A program made the translations under genes and the position numbers. Below are positions 8,848 through 18,077 of a stretch of DNA of 64,000 nt, one piece after another. The DNA lies in the NCBI RefSeq assembly GCF_014873485.1, contig NZ_JADBDT010000001.1, forward strand, positions 4,396,501 through 4,460,500, read 5' to 3'. Numbering within the stretch: position 1 is the first letter of the stretch; each line of letters opens with the position of its first letter. Source of the stretch: Sphingopyxis sp. OAS728. GTDB taxonomy: Bacteria > Pseudomonadota > Alphaproteobacteria > Sphingomonadales > Sphingomonadaceae. Under the pieces are notes generated by a model, which saw only the letters and a list, made by a program, of their open reading frames with translations, ran no database searches and was not told the origin of the DNA.

Positions 8848-8881
8848 ATTGAATCCATAAATTTGACATATTGCATCCAAT
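8848..8881 (+). promoter_or_regulatory. Two GntR-type sites overlapping the TonB receptor promoter
   Basis: ATTGAATCCATA (8848-8859) and ATTGCATCCAAT (8870-8881) are spaced 22 bases apart, close to two helical turns. Between them lies TTGACA (8863-8868), a perfect -35 box, and the second site sits inside the following 17-base spacer ahead of GATTAG (8886-8891), a possible -10. Binding here would block RNA polymerase, as expected for a repressor. Confidence 0.55.
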
Positions 8882-8937
8882 CGTCGATTAGAGCGGCGAC
8901 GGGCCGCGACAGACGGCCGCTCGAAGTGGAGGATGCT

Positions 8938-11103
8938 ATGCGAGGTGCAATCTTGTTTTGCGGCGCCGCCGTTCTGGCGCTTTCGAATGCGCATGCAGCG
9001 CGGGCGCAAGAGGGGGCAGGTGCAGACGCTGCGACCACGGCCGATGACGATGCGATCATCGTGACCGCGCAGCGCCGCAGCCAGAGTCTGCAGGACGTCC
9101 CGGTGACGGTCACCGTATTCGGCGCAGACGAAATCGAGCAGGCGCGGATCCAGCAGGTGAGCGACGTCGTGACGCGCACCCCGGGCCTCAGTTTCGACGC
9201 CTTTCCGGCAAGCCAGCCTCGCCTCGCGGTGCGCGGCATCGGATCGTCGGACAAGGGCGCGGCCGGCGACCCGAGCGCCGCGGTGTTTCTTGACGAAATC
9301 TATCTCGGGCGCCCTGCGGCGGTCGCCTTCGACGCATTCGACGTCGAGCGGATCGAGGTGCTCAAGGGGCCGCAGGGCACGCTGTTCGGGCGCAACGTCG
9401 TCGGCGGCGCGATCAACGTGGTGACAAAGCGGCCGGAACTGGGCGCCTTCGATGCGGCGGCCGAATTCACCTATGGCAATTACGACCGGCTCGACGGAGC
9501 GGGCTTCGTCAACCTGCCGTTCGGCAGCGGGGGCGGGGCGATCCGGGTCAGCGGCGCCTATCGCTCGCACGGCGGCTACGTTTATAATCCGGTCATCGAC
9601 CGCCGCGTCGACGATCAGGACACGCTGAGCGGGCGTTTCCAATTTCTCGCCGAACCCACCGACAATCTGCGCGTGCATTTCACGCTCGACGGAACCCGCG
9701 ACCGCGCAACCGGCCCCGCCAAATACATCTTCGATGTCGACCCCGATGACCCCTTGTCGGCCGCTTATACGGTCGACCGCGATCCCAAGCGCACCTACGG
9801 CTCCTTTGCCGGCTATCAGGATCGCGACACCATCGGGGTGCGCGGTGAAATTGCCTGGGATTTGAGCTTCGCGACACTGTCGTTCCTCGGTTCTTTCCGC
9901 GATCTCGATTATGGAACGCGCTACGATTTCGACGGCAGCAATCCGACGCGATCGCTGGTCGACATCAGTGGCGGCGAGGACGAGCGTTCGGAATTGTCGA
10001 GCCAGGAAGTGCGGCTCTCGTCGCTACCCGGCTCCGGGATCGATTGGGTCGTGGGTTTCTATCATTACCAGCAAAAGACGATCCGGTCCGACATCTTCAA
10101 TCTCGACAGCGAGTTCGTCGCGCCGATCCCGCTCACCGACATTTACGACCAGGATGCGCGCCTCGACAGTATCGCGGTCTTCGGCGATGCGACGATCCCG
10201 CTCGGCGACAAGTTCAGCATCATCGGCGGCGTGCGCTATTCGCGCGACGACAAGAGGTACCGGGTCACCAACATGCGCGGGATGGTGCCGCTGCGCGGAG
10301 ACGAGTTCTTCGACGTCACCACGCAGAAGAGCTGGGACGACGTAACCTATCGCGGCGGCCTCAATTTCAAGCCAAACGGCGACCACCTCCTCTATGCGAT
10401 GGTGTCGCGCGGTTTCAAGAGCGGTGGGTTCCAGGATACGCCGGCAAGCGCGATCGATGCCGCGACCGCATTCGATCCGGAAACCGCCGTTCAGTATGAA
10501 ATCGGACAGAAGAGCCGTTTCTTCGACGGCCGGCTGATCTGGAACAACACGCTTTACTGGCTCGATTACAAGAATCTCCAGACCCGCCAATCGCAGCCCG
10601 ACGGATCGATCATCACCAACAATGCCGGCAAGGCGACGATCAAGGGGTTTGAGACGCAGCTGACCGCGCGGTTGATGGGCGGGCTGAATCTCTCGGCCGC
10701 CTATGCCTATACCGATGCGCGCTTCGACGAGTTCGACGACGAGGGGATCGACCGGTCGGGCAACCGCATTTCGCGCACGCCGAAACATAAGCTGACGTTG
10801 TCGCCGTCCTACACTGCGTCGCTCGGCGGGAGCACCGAACTGACGTTGGCGGTCGATTATCAATATGAAAGCCTGATCTACGACGACAACAGCAATGAGG
10901 GGCCTGAAATCCGGCCGGCGACGCATTTCGTCGACGCGCGCGTCGTTCTTGCCGGGATCGGCGATCATTGGACCTTGTCGCTGTGGGGCAAGAATCTGAC
11001 CAACGAGCGGACGCGAACGCACCAGACGCTTTTCCTTGGCGCCAACTTCGGAACCTACAACCCGCCTCGTACCTACGGAGCGACCCTCGGCTGGCGCTAC
11101 TGA
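8938..11103 (+). CDS. TonB-dependent outer membrane receptor (island 1)
   Basis: A 721-residue precursor with an N-terminal signal peptide ending in HAARAQ. A TonB-box-like region (DDDAIIVTAQRR) is followed by the plug domain (DVPVTVTVFGADEIEQARI; LKGPQGTLFGRNVVGGA) and a 22-strand barrel ending in the terminal aromatic motif TYGATLGWRY. The start at 8938 is set by GGAGG six bases upstream; an upstream in-frame codon would begin before the likely transcript. It is followed after 44 bases by the AtuA gene. It probably imports the acid that the island degrades. Confidence 0.95.
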   Translation: MRGAILFCGAAVLALSNAHAARAQEGAGADAATTADDDAIIVTAQRRSQSLQDVPVTVTVFGADEIEQARIQQVSDVVTRTPGLSFDAFPASQPRLAVRGIGSSDKGAAGDPSAAVFLDEIYLGRPAAVAFDAFDVERIEVLKGPQGTLFGRNVVGGAINVVTKRPELGAFDAAAEFTYGNYDRLDGAGFVNLPFGSGGGAIRVSGAYRSHGGYVYNPVIDRRVDDQDTLSGRFQFLAEPTDNLRVHFTLDGTRDRATGPAKYIFDVDPDDPLSAAYTVDRDPKRTYGSFAGYQDRDTIGVRGEIAWDLSFATLSFLGSFRDLDYGTRYDFDGSNPTRSLVDISGGEDERSELSSQEVRLSSLPGSGIDWVVGFYHYQQKTIRSDIFNLDSEFVAPIPLTDIYDQDARLDSIAVFGDATIPLGDKFSIIGGVRYSRDDKRYRVTNMRGMVPLRGDEFFDVTTQKSWDDVTYRGGLNFKPNGDHLLYAMVSRGFKSGGFQDTPASAIDAATAFDPETAVQYEIGQKSRFFDGRLIWNNTLYWLDYKNLQTRQSQPDGSIITNNAGKATIKGFETQLTARLMGGLNLSAAYAYTDARFDEFDDEGIDRSGNRISRTPKHKLTLSPSYTASLGGSTELTLAVDYQYESLIYDDNSNEGPEIRPATHFVDARVVLAGIGDHWTLSLWGKNLTNERTRTHQTLFLGANFGTYNPPRTYGATLGWRY

Positions 11104-11147
11104 TTGCCGCCGGTCCACGACGATTTGATGATGAAGGAGCGTAAAGC

Positions 11148-12587
11148 GTGACAGAACAGCCGCCAGCCGCCGACGCGTTCGCCGGCCCGATCAAGGTGCT
11201 TGTGCCGTGCGGCTCGCTCGGCGCGGGGGTGCGCGAAAGCGAGATCGCCTATGGCATAGCGGCGGGCGCGCATGTGATCGCGTCGGATGCCGGATCGACC
11301 GACAGCGGCGCTGCCTATCTGGCGCTCGGCAAGTCGAAGAACAGTCGCGGCGCGGTCAAGCGTGACCTCGAGATTTTGATGCGGGCGCAGGCCGAACATG
11401 GCATTCCGATCATCATCGGAACCTCGGGGCAGGCGGGGGGGGACCTCAACCTTCAATGGACGCGCGAGATCGTCGAGGAGGTCGCGGCCGAGCTCGGAAC
11501 GGCGCCGAAGATTGCGCTCATTCATTGCGAACAGGACAAGGCGACGATCAAGCAGCTCAACGCCGCAGGCCGTATCCAACCCCTGCCGCCGCTCGGCCCG
11601 CTGGAGGACGAGGCCATCGACCAGTGCGAACATATCGTCGCCGCGCTCGGCGTCGAACATTTTATCGCCGCGCTCGACGGCGGCGCCGACATCATCCTCG
11701 GCGGACGATCGACCGATACCGCGGTGCTCGCTTGCTATCCGATCTGGAAAGGAGCGCCGTGGGGGCCGGCGTGGCACGCGGGCAAAACGGGCGAATGCGG
11801 GGTGCAATGCTCGGTCAATCCAACGCTGGGCTCGGGCGTCATGCTGACGGTCAAGGCCGACGGTTTCGAGGTCGCGCCGCTCAGCGACGACAATCGCTGC
11901 TCGGTGCATAGCGTGTCGGCGCATATGCTGTACGAGAACACCGATCCCTTCCGGCTTGCCGAACCGGGCGGCGTGCTCGATGTGACGCGCGCACGCTATA
12001 CCCAGAAGGATGAGCGAACCGTTTCGGTCATCGGCTCGGAATGGGAGCCAGGCCCCTATTCGATGAAACTCGAAGGCGCGAGCGCCGGCCGGTATCAGAC
12101 GATGATGCTGGTCGGTATCCGCAACCCGGAAGTGCTGAGCGACATCGAGAATTTCCACGATAAGCTGCTCGCGGCGCTTTACGATCGGACACGCAAGTCA
12201 TTCCCTCCCGAGGCGCTCGGCGATTTTCATATTTCGCTGCGCATGTACGGCTGGAACGGCATCGACGGCAAGCCGGTCGCGCCCGGCACTCCGCCGCCGC
12301 CCGAGATCGGCATGATCTTCGTGGCGACCGCCGATACGCAAGAACTGGCCAACGCGATTGCGCATGCGTGCAACCCTTATTTCTTCCATTATCCCAATGT
12401 AATGAACAAGGAAATTCCGAGCTATGGCTTCATGCTGAGCCCGGCCGACGTGCCTTGCGGCCAGTTTTTCGAGTTCCGGCTCAATCATATCGTTGCGCTC
12501 GACGATCCGTTCGAACTGGTCCGGATCGAATATGTCGATCTGGCGTCGGGGTCGGCTGCAGCGCAAAAGGAGGCGGTCCATGGTTAA
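11148..12587 (+). CDS. AtuA family (DUF1446) protein
   Basis: A 479-residue protein of the acyclic-terpene-utilisation AtuA family. Characteristic segments are VLVPCGSLGAGVRESEIAYG at the N-terminus, IASDAGSTDSGAAYLALGKS, GTSGQAGGDLNLQWT, and ALDGGADIILGGRSTDTAVL. AtuA was named from citronellol/geranol degradation clusters, but the biochemical reaction of this family is not established to my knowledge. The stop codon overlaps the DUF4387 gene by eight bases, so the two are translationally coupled; this pairing recurs widely. Its context here, with PrpD-like and hydroxyacid enzymes and a CitMHS carrier, points to organic acids rather than terpenes. Confidence 0.88.
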   Translation: MTEQPPAADAFAGPIKVLVPCGSLGAGVRESEIAYGIAAGAHVIASDAGSTDSGAAYLALGKSKNSRGAVKRDLEILMRAQAEHGIPIIIGTSGQAGGDLNLQWTREIVEEVAAELGTAPKIALIHCEQDKATIKQLNAAGRIQPLPPLGPLEDEAIDQCEHIVAALGVEHFIAALDGGADIILGGRSTDTAVLACYPIWKGAPWGPAWHAGKTGECGVQCSVNPTLGSGVMLTVKADGFEVAPLSDDNRCSVHSVSAHMLYENTDPFRLAEPGGVLDVTRARYTQKDERTVSVIGSEWEPGPYSMKLEGASAGRYQTMMLVGIRNPEVLSDIENFHDKLLAALYDRTRKSFPPEALGDFHISLRMYGWNGIDGKPVAPGTPPPPEIGMIFVATADTQELANAIAHACNPYFFHYPNVMNKEIPSYGFMLSPADVPCGQFFEFRLNHIVALDDPFELVRIEYVDLASGSAAAQKEAVHG

Positions 12588-12891
12588 GCTTCGCGACGTC
12601 TGCCACGAGATCCGGTCGAAGAACGCCGGCCCCTTCTGGGTCACCTTCGACATTTTCTTCGACGGGCCGGCCAACTTCACACGCTATCATGACGATCCCG
12701 CGCTGTCGGCCGACACCTTCGCGCGCCTCTACGGCGCCGACGCGAGCATGGTGAAGCGTATTCCGGTCGATGATCTGTCGATGATCAAGATTTCCTATCC
12801 GCGAACGTCGCCGCAGGGCGGCATGGTTGAGCGCGACATGCACTCGGGGCAGCAATATGTCCCGTTGCTCGACGTCGAACTGGCCGACTGA
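12580..12891 (+). CDS. DUF4387 (AtuA-associated) protein
   Basis: A 103-residue protein beginning MVKLRDVCHEIRSKNAGPFW, with FDIFFDGPANFTRY in the middle and MIKISYPRTSPQGG near the end. This is the DUF4387 family, which is found next to or fused to DUF1446/AtuA proteins. AAGGAGG at 12567-12573 gives an ideal start, overlapping the end of the AtuA gene. The constant pairing suggests a two-subunit enzyme; the function is unknown. Confidence 0.87.
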   Translation: MVKLRDVCHEIRSKNAGPFWVTFDIFFDGPANFTRYHDDPALSADTFARLYGADASMVKRIPVDDLSMIKISYPRTSPQGGMVERDMHSGQQYVPLLDVELAD

Positions 12892-13005
12892 CGACGTCGT
12901 CCAAGGACGGGGCAGGGGTGAGAATAGAAGGGCCGGATCGGCTCCCGCCTCCGCGACCGCCATTCTACAGCGGCCACGACGACCTTATTCCGGAGGATAT
13001 TCACG

Positions 13006-14304
13006 ATGACATTGGCCCTGCTGGGTTTTGCCACCGTCCTGCTGTTCATCTTCCTGATTATGACCAAACGGATGTCGGCGGCCGCCGCGCTGATCGCGGT
13101 TCCCATCGTTGGCGGCCTTCTGGCCGGCGCAGGGCCGGGGCTCGGGGACATGATGCTCAAGGGCATCGTCGACGTGGCGCCGATCGCGACGATGCTGGCC
13201 TTCGCGGTCCTCTATTTCGCCGTGATGATGGACTCTGGACTTTTCGATCCTCTGGTCAACCGCATCCTTGCCATCGTGGGGGACGATCCCATTCGCATCG
13301 CGATCGGAACGATGGCGCTGTCCTCGCTCGTCTCGCTGGACGGCGACGGCACGACCACGGCCTTGATCGTCATCACCTCGATGCTTCCGCTCTATCGCGC
13401 CATCGGGATGAATCCGCTGATCCTCGCGATGCTGCTGGGCAGCAGCAATGCCATCATGAACCTGCTTCCCTGGGGAGGGCCGTCGGCGCGCGCTGCCGCC
13501 GCGGTCAAGGCCGACCTCGTCCACGACGTCTTCCTGCCGTTAGTGCCGGCGATGCTGATAGCTCTCGCGGCGCTCGCTGCACTGGCGTGGTGGTTCGGAA
13601 CGCGCGAGCGGGCACGGCTGGGGTGGCAGGCGGGCGCGGGCGCGAGGCCGGCGCCGCCAATCGCGACGGACCGCCCGGAGCGGCGTCCGCGCCTCTTCTG
13701 GTTCAATCTGCTGTTGACCGCGGGGTTGATGGCCGGAATGGTCACTGGAATCGCACCCTTGCCGGTGTTGATCATGGGGGCGCTCGCCGTGGCGCTCACA
13801 GTCAACTATCCGAAACTGTCCGATCAGCGCGATCGGATCGCGGCGCACGCCGACAATGTGGTCATGGTGGTGGTGCTGATCTTCGCGGCCGGGGCCTTCA
13901 CGGGCATCATGGGGGGCACGGGCATGACCGATGCAATGGCGCGCGCAATGCTCGCCGGCGTCCCTGACACGCTCGGCCCCTATCTCGCACCGATCACCGC
14001 CTTGCTGGCGCTGCCACTCACCTTTGTCATGTCGAACGACGCCTATTATTTCGGTGTGGTGCCGGTGCTGGCGCAGGCCGGAGGCGCCTACGGCATTCCG
14101 GCCGAGGCGATCGCGCGTGCCTCGCTAATGGGCGGTCCCGTCCATTCCTTGAGTCCGCTTCTTGCTCCCGTCTATCTGGCATGCGGATTACTCGGGGTAG
14201 ATGTAGCCGATGCGCAGCGATTCGCGCTCAAATATGCTGTTGGGATCAGTCTCGTCATGACCTTGGCCGCGATCATCACAGGCGCAATTCCGCTCGCCAC
14301 GTAG
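13006..14304 (+). CDS. CitMHS family citrate-type transporter
   Basis: A 432-residue polytopic inner-membrane protein with about 12 hydrophobic segments. Family motifs include LDGDGTTTALIVITSMLPLY, NAIMNLLPWGGPSARAA, FVMSNDAYYFGVVPVLA, and GGPVHSLSPLLAP. CitMHS carriers import metal-citrate complexes with protons, and relatives carry other tricarboxylates. GGAGG lies 10 bases ahead of the ATG. It ends the plus-strand gene series and would complete import across the inner membrane after the TonB receptor. Confidence 0.93.
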   Translation: MTLALLGFATVLLFIFLIMTKRMSAAAALIAVPIVGGLLAGAGPGLGDMMLKGIVDVAPIATMLAFAVLYFAVMMDSGLFDPLVNRILAIVGDDPIRIAIGTMALSSLVSLDGDGTTTALIVITSMLPLYRAIGMNPLILAMLLGSSNAIMNLLPWGGPSARAAAAVKADLVHDVFLPLVPAMLIALAALAALAWWFGTRERARLGWQAGAGARPAPPIATDRPERRPRLFWFNLLLTAGLMAGMVTGIAPLPVLIMGALAVALTVNYPKLSDQRDRIAAHADNVVMVVVLIFAAGAFTGIMGGTGMTDAMARAMLAGVPDTLGPYLAPITALLALPLTFVMSNDAYYFGVVPVLAQAGGAYGIPAEAIARASLMGGPVHSLSPLLAPVYLACGLLGVDVADAQRFALKYAVGISLVMTLAAIITGAIPLAT

Positions 14305-14509
14305 CGCTGTCCGAAAAGTTGACGGACGTGCGATCTTATCTGGTGTTCGCTATTCGCGCTCGGCGCTTGGCAGATTGACTGTCAGCAACCGGCCAGGTCC
14401 GGTGGTTTAATTTTACCTGGCAGACGGGACGGGGAATGATCTTCGGCGGGGTAGAAAACTGTCATTCCATCGACCAACATGCGAATTCATCCGATTCGAC
14501 GATGATGGC

Positions 14510-15223
14510 GTGGGGAGAGGCAATATCCGCTATTTAAAGATCGCGATTGCGGCCGTCGCTTTTGCATGCCCGATGACGGTCGCTTACGGGCAAGATGGTC
14601 ACATTTGTAAAGCCCAGGCCTTTTCCATTATTGGGGGTCTGCATGCGCGTGGTATCGGTTCCGTCTCGCTGTGGCTTGACTCCACCTTCCAACCAACGTC
14701 GGCAACGCTTGAATACTCGTTGGGGGCACGCTTCACTGCAATTTGGAAGCTTCCCAAGTTGAAGGTCGATGATTCGGCCATCCTCAGTTCCATACGGATC
14801 GTCCCCCTCCGGCACGCCGCCACCAACAGCTTTTCGGTCACAGTCCGAGTTGACGACACCGTCGTTGCGACACGGAATTTTCGCAAAGCCGCGAATATTT
14901 GGACAGAATTTGATGAAAAAGGCCGGGCGTTGCGAGCGGGCGAAAATGTCGAGTTGATCAGCGACGCGAGCGCGCCTTGGATTGCCGATCTGAAAGGGCA
15001 TCGAACCGTTGCTTATAGCGTCGTGGCAGACGGCCAAAGTGCCGGCGGAGACCTCATCTTGCTCCCTGACATGGCGAAACAGCGAGGCACGTTCAGGGCG
15101 GCACTCAATACAACGAAAGGGCAGGCGCGTCGTCGCGAATGCGGTCAGTTCTTCTCTGTCGGTAAGAGCCTCGGCATGCAAGCCATCGCGCCGACTGCTG
15201 AGGTCGGACAACAGCCAAATTGA
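14510..15223 (+). CDS. Hypothetical secreted protein
   Basis: A 237-residue frame that starts with GTG. Its N-terminus has a signal peptide (basic start, hydrophobic core AIAAVAFACPMTVAYG, predicted cleavage before QDG). The mature part has strand-rich segments such as FSVTVRVDDTVVATRNF and HRTVAYSVVADGQSAGGD. I do not recognise a family. No strong ribosome binding site is visible and codon use is less GC3-biased than in neighbours. It is probably a real periplasmic protein but could be strain-specific. Confidence 0.6.
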   Translation: MGRGNIRYLKIAIAAVAFACPMTVAYGQDGHICKAQAFSIIGGLHARGIGSVSLWLDSTFQPTSATLEYSLGARFTAIWKLPKLKVDDSAILSSIRIVPLRHAATNSFSVTVRVDDTVVATRNFRKAANIWTEFDEKGRALRAGENVELISDASAPWIADLKGHRTVAYSVVADGQSAGGDLILLPDMAKQRGTFRAALNTTKGQARRRECGQFFSVGKSLGMQAIAPTAEVGQQPN

Positions 15224-15467
15224 GGCGATTGAAGCTTTCCCGTCGCGAATCCGCGATCGAAGTCGAAACGGGTGAGTCATGGCGGGGAGCGACGAGGCAG
15301 CTTTTGCTAACCTTACGTCCTTCGCGCGTGATTCTGACGAATGTCGGCTATATCGCAATGATGCCTGCGAGTTACCTGACCGCAAGCGACCACTTGTGCT
15401 CCGCGCACTCATCCAGCAAGCTCGGAAACGGCCGCAACAGGCGGACGCGCGCTCTCGGGGATTACAT

Positions 15468-15884
15468 ATGAGAATATTCTCGGCCGTCATCGCAGGCCTG
15501 GGCCTCGTTTGCTCCGCAGCCGGTGCCGCCGAGCAAATCTCGTACGACGCTGTCAGCGCTGCACCCAGCAGTCACGAGATACTTCTGGAAAATGACCGGG
15601 TACGCGTTTTGCGCGTTGCGATTCCCCCAGGCGTCGCGGAGCCCGTTCACGATCACAATTGGTCGAGCGTGATGTATTTTGAACAGGCGCAGCCCATCAC
15701 GTATATTTCCTATACGATGGATAATGGCAGGATGACGGAGACATCCCGAACCGATGTGCCGGCCTCTGCCCTGTCAGGAGCACAGTCGGCGGGCCCCGAG
15801 GGCCTTCACTCGGTCCTTAACCGAGGCTTGGCGCCGTTTGTTGCAATCAGGGTGGAGTTGAAGGACGCTTCTCCAAGCGAATGA
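15468..15884 (+). CDS. Secreted cupin-domain protein
   Basis: A 138-residue protein with a signal peptide (MRIFSAVIAGLGLVCSAAGA). The body carries a single cupin barrel: LRVAIPPGVAEPVHDHNWSS gives the HxH metal-binding motif 1, and LHSVLNRGLAPFVAIRVELK resembles motif 2. The frame stays open upstream to 15279, but the signal sequence supports this start. Proteins of this type in the periplasm bind metals; the reaction is unknown. Confidence 0.72.
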   Translation: MRIFSAVIAGLGLVCSAAGAAEQISYDAVSAAPSSHEILLENDRVRVLRVAIPPGVAEPVHDHNWSSVMYFEQAQPITYISYTMDNGRMTETSRTDVPASALSGAQSAGPEGLHSVLNRGLAPFVAIRVELKDASPSE

Positions 15885-16110
15885 CCGCGTCGACCGGGTT
15901 CCCGTCATGTCGGCTATCCCGTCCCCCGGATTTCGTAGCGGCCGGTCTGAAATCTTCCATCGATGGGCGTTCAGGCCGTTCAAAGATTAGCAGCAAGTCA
16001 AACAGTTTCGCTGGATTTTCTCGCCGATCAGGACGTGCCCAGCTTTTGCGCCTGAGCGGCGATTGCCATCCGGCGTTCTCTTAGTTGTATTAGATCCACA
16101 GGTGGATCTG

Positions 16111-16572
16111 TCAGGACGGCGGTGACGGGTCTCCGAGGAGGAGCGCTTCGATGTCCGATATCGGCCGGTCGGTCATTTCCTTGACATGTTCGCCAACAAG
16201 GCGGGCGGAAGTTTCCTTGTGCCACAAAGGGCGTAACTCGCCCATCGTACGCGCGGGGGCAATAACAACCAACGCGGTGATTTTGCCCGACAGCGCCATT
16301 GAATTGACCTTGTCCGCCAGTTCCCGAGCGAATCGATCTTCTTCCTGTTGATGAAAATCGGTTTCGTCCATCGTACCGCCCGGTAGGCCGGTCCCGGCGG
16401 GTGCGGGTGATTGGCCTGCGGGTCCTGTCTTTATCTCGCTGTCTTTCTTGTCATCACGGTCCTGGTGCGCCGTCGTTCGCAAGTCGATTTGGCGATCGTC
16501 GCCTCTGTTGCGCAGGAATAGCGCTTTTCGGCCATCGGCCACGAGGACAAGGGTGTCGGCGGGGAGGGTCAT
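16111..16572 (-). CDS. Host attachment protein family
   Basis: A 153-residue protein starting MTLPADTLVLVADGRKALFL, then an acidic linker region, HQQEEDRFARELADKVNSM, and IAPARTMGELRPLWHKETSA. This is the family first described in Agrobacterium as required for attachment to host cells; its fold is related to the release factor eRF1 domain 2/3 (Bacillus RF-like). The start at 16572 is fixed by AAGGAG seven bases upstream. A direct role in attachment is not proven for most members. It stands alone. Confidence 0.88.
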   Translation of the reverse strand: MTLPADTLVLVADGRKALFLRNRGDDRQIDLRTTAHQDRDDKKDSEIKTGPAGQSPAPAGTGLPGGTMDETDFHQQEEDRFARELADKVNSMALSGKITALVVIAPARTMGELRPLWHKETSARLVGEHVKEMTDRPISDIEALLLGDPSPPS

Positions 16573-16717
16573 AATCTTGCTCCTTCTCTCGCGAGAACGC
16601 ATGGAGCAGGCAGGAAGTTTCTCTCGGCCGGCCAGACTTACGCTTGGCCGGAACGTCCGCTTCTCTTAACTCCGGCCAAAAAGTCACCTGACCGCTCGCG
16701 GCCAGAATCAAATGCTT

Positions 16718-17056
16718 TCAGTAAGACGCGCCATCAACAAGACGAGACGGCAAATCTCGCCACAAAGCGGGTTCGAACATCCTGAGATTGACTCCCATGC
16801 ACTGGTAACTGGGATCGGTGGGCATCCAGTGTGTCGTACAGCCACAGCCCTGGCAGTGCCAGGTGTCGAGTGCGCGATGACCCTGCTGCTAGGCTACGCC
16901 CTCTCCCTCGACTGTGACCGATTTCGGCGGGCAATAGTGCCACAGTCCGGCGATGCGCCGTCAAATCGAGCAATTGCATTCGCCGACTTCGGTTGGCTCG
17001 TCACGCAGTACCAACTGAACCCGCCCGCAATGGCAGCTGTCGTGGTGCTCGATCCT
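16718..17056 (-). pseudogene. GFA-family (glutathione-dependent formaldehyde-activating-like) protein, decayed
   Basis: Read in one continuous frame, the minus strand gives HHDSCHCGRVQLVL, then GECNCSI, stop, RRIAGLWHYCPPKSVTVEGE, stop, and finally WHCQGCGCTTHWMPTDPSYQ and DLPSRLVDGASY. This is a complete GFA/CENP-V-like zinc protein except for two nonsense codons: TGA at 16961-16963, where the conserved CxxC cysteine is expected, and TAG at 16889-16891. No frameshift is needed. No start codon with a ribosome binding site is evident. The gene is inactive in this strain unless both stops are read through. Two intact GFA paralogs lie at 18337 and 49219. Confidence 0.85.
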
Positions 17057-17141
17057 CGTCGCTCCGTCTGGTTCAAGTCGTTTCGAGTGCCGACACTTAT
17101 GAATCCCGCCAGTTCAAAGCGATGGCCGACTACGGCCACCT

Positions 17142-18077
17142 TTAGCCGTTTACGACTGTGCCGCCATTCGGGTGGAGGACCTGGCCGGACATGTAGCTAC
17201 TGTCGTCACATGCGAGGAACAGAAAGCTCGGCGCGACCTCATTCGGCTCACCCGGCCGCTTCATCGGCGTCGTTTCGCCGAAAGTTTCAACCTTGTTCGC
17301 GGGGGCGCCGCCTCGCGGATTTAACGGAGTCCAGATGGGGCCGGGCGCGACCGCGTTGACCCTTATGCCCTTTTCAACCAGATTTTCACTGAGCGAGCGT
17401 GTGAAGGCGGTAATGGCCCCCTTGGTCGCGCTATAATCCAATAGTCCGCCACTTCCCTGATACATCGTGATGCTTGTGCAATTGACGATGGCAGAGCCCT
17501 TGGTCAGATGGGGAAGTACGGCTTGCACCAGATAGAACATGCCGAAGATATTCGTTGCGAAAGTCCGCTGCAGCTGGTCGGGCGTGATATCGCGAATATC
17601 TTCCGCCGGGTGCTGCTCGCCCGCATTGTTCACGAGTATGTCGATGCGTCCGAGCTTTGCCATGACCTTCGATGCAATCTTTTCACCGGCGCTTGTCTTG
17701 CCGACGTCAGCCTTGATGAGAACCGCATTGCGCCCTTCGCCGCGAACGATTGCAGCCGTGTCCTCGGCATCGGATGTATTGCTCTTATAGACGATTGCGA
17801 TATCGGCACCTTCGCGCGCAAAGAGCGCGCAGACCGCCCGGCCGATACCGCTGTCGCCCCCGGTAACGATCGCCACCTTGCCTTTCAGACGGTCCGAACC
17901 GGCAAATCGCGGTTCCCACTTCGGCGCGCGGTCCAGGTCCGCTTCCTTGTCTGTTGGCGCTTTCCGGATCGTTTTTCCGCCGCCAACTTCTTTTCGGAGC
18001 TTCGACGCGGCAACCCGTTTGCCCCGCTTCTCGGACGGGGTTTCTCCGATCTTGCCGACTTCTGGTTTGCGCGCCAT
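17142..18077 (-). CDS. SDR family oxidoreductase with basic N-terminal extension (YghA/general-stress type)
   Basis: A 311-residue classical SDR. Residues 1-45 are a lysine/arginine-rich extension. Then KGKVAIVTGGDSGIGRAV is the TGxxxGIG cofactor loop, ILVNNAGEQHPAEDI the NNAG motif, and YSATKGAI the catalytic YxxxK with its serine in NCTSITMYQG. The C-terminus YMSGQVLHPNGGTVVNG is typical of the YghA/YhdF group, often linked to general stress. The ATG at 18077 follows GGAGA by five bases; an ATG 12 bases upstream is possible. The cofactor is probably NADP. Confidence 0.92.
   Translation of the reverse strand: MARKPEVGKIGETPSEKRGKRVAASKLRKEVGGGKTIRKAPTDKEADLDRAPKWEPRFAGSDRLKGKVAIVTGGDSGIGRAVCALFAREGADIAIVYKSNTSDAEDTAAIVRGEGRNAVLIKADVGKTSAGEKIASKVMAKLGRIDILVNNAGEQHPAEDIRDITPDQLQRTFATNIFGMFYLVQAVLPHLTKGSAIVNCTSITMYQGSGGLLDYSATKGAITAFTRSLSENLVEKGIRVNAVAPGPIWTPLNPRGGAPANKVETFGETTPMKRPGEPNEVAPSFLFLACDDSSYMSGQVLHPNGGTVVNG

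Noticed and set aside
16961..16963. Selenocysteine at the TGA of the GFA gene
   Set aside because: A second, TAG stop lies downstream in the same frame and no start codon is evident, so the gene is simply decayed.
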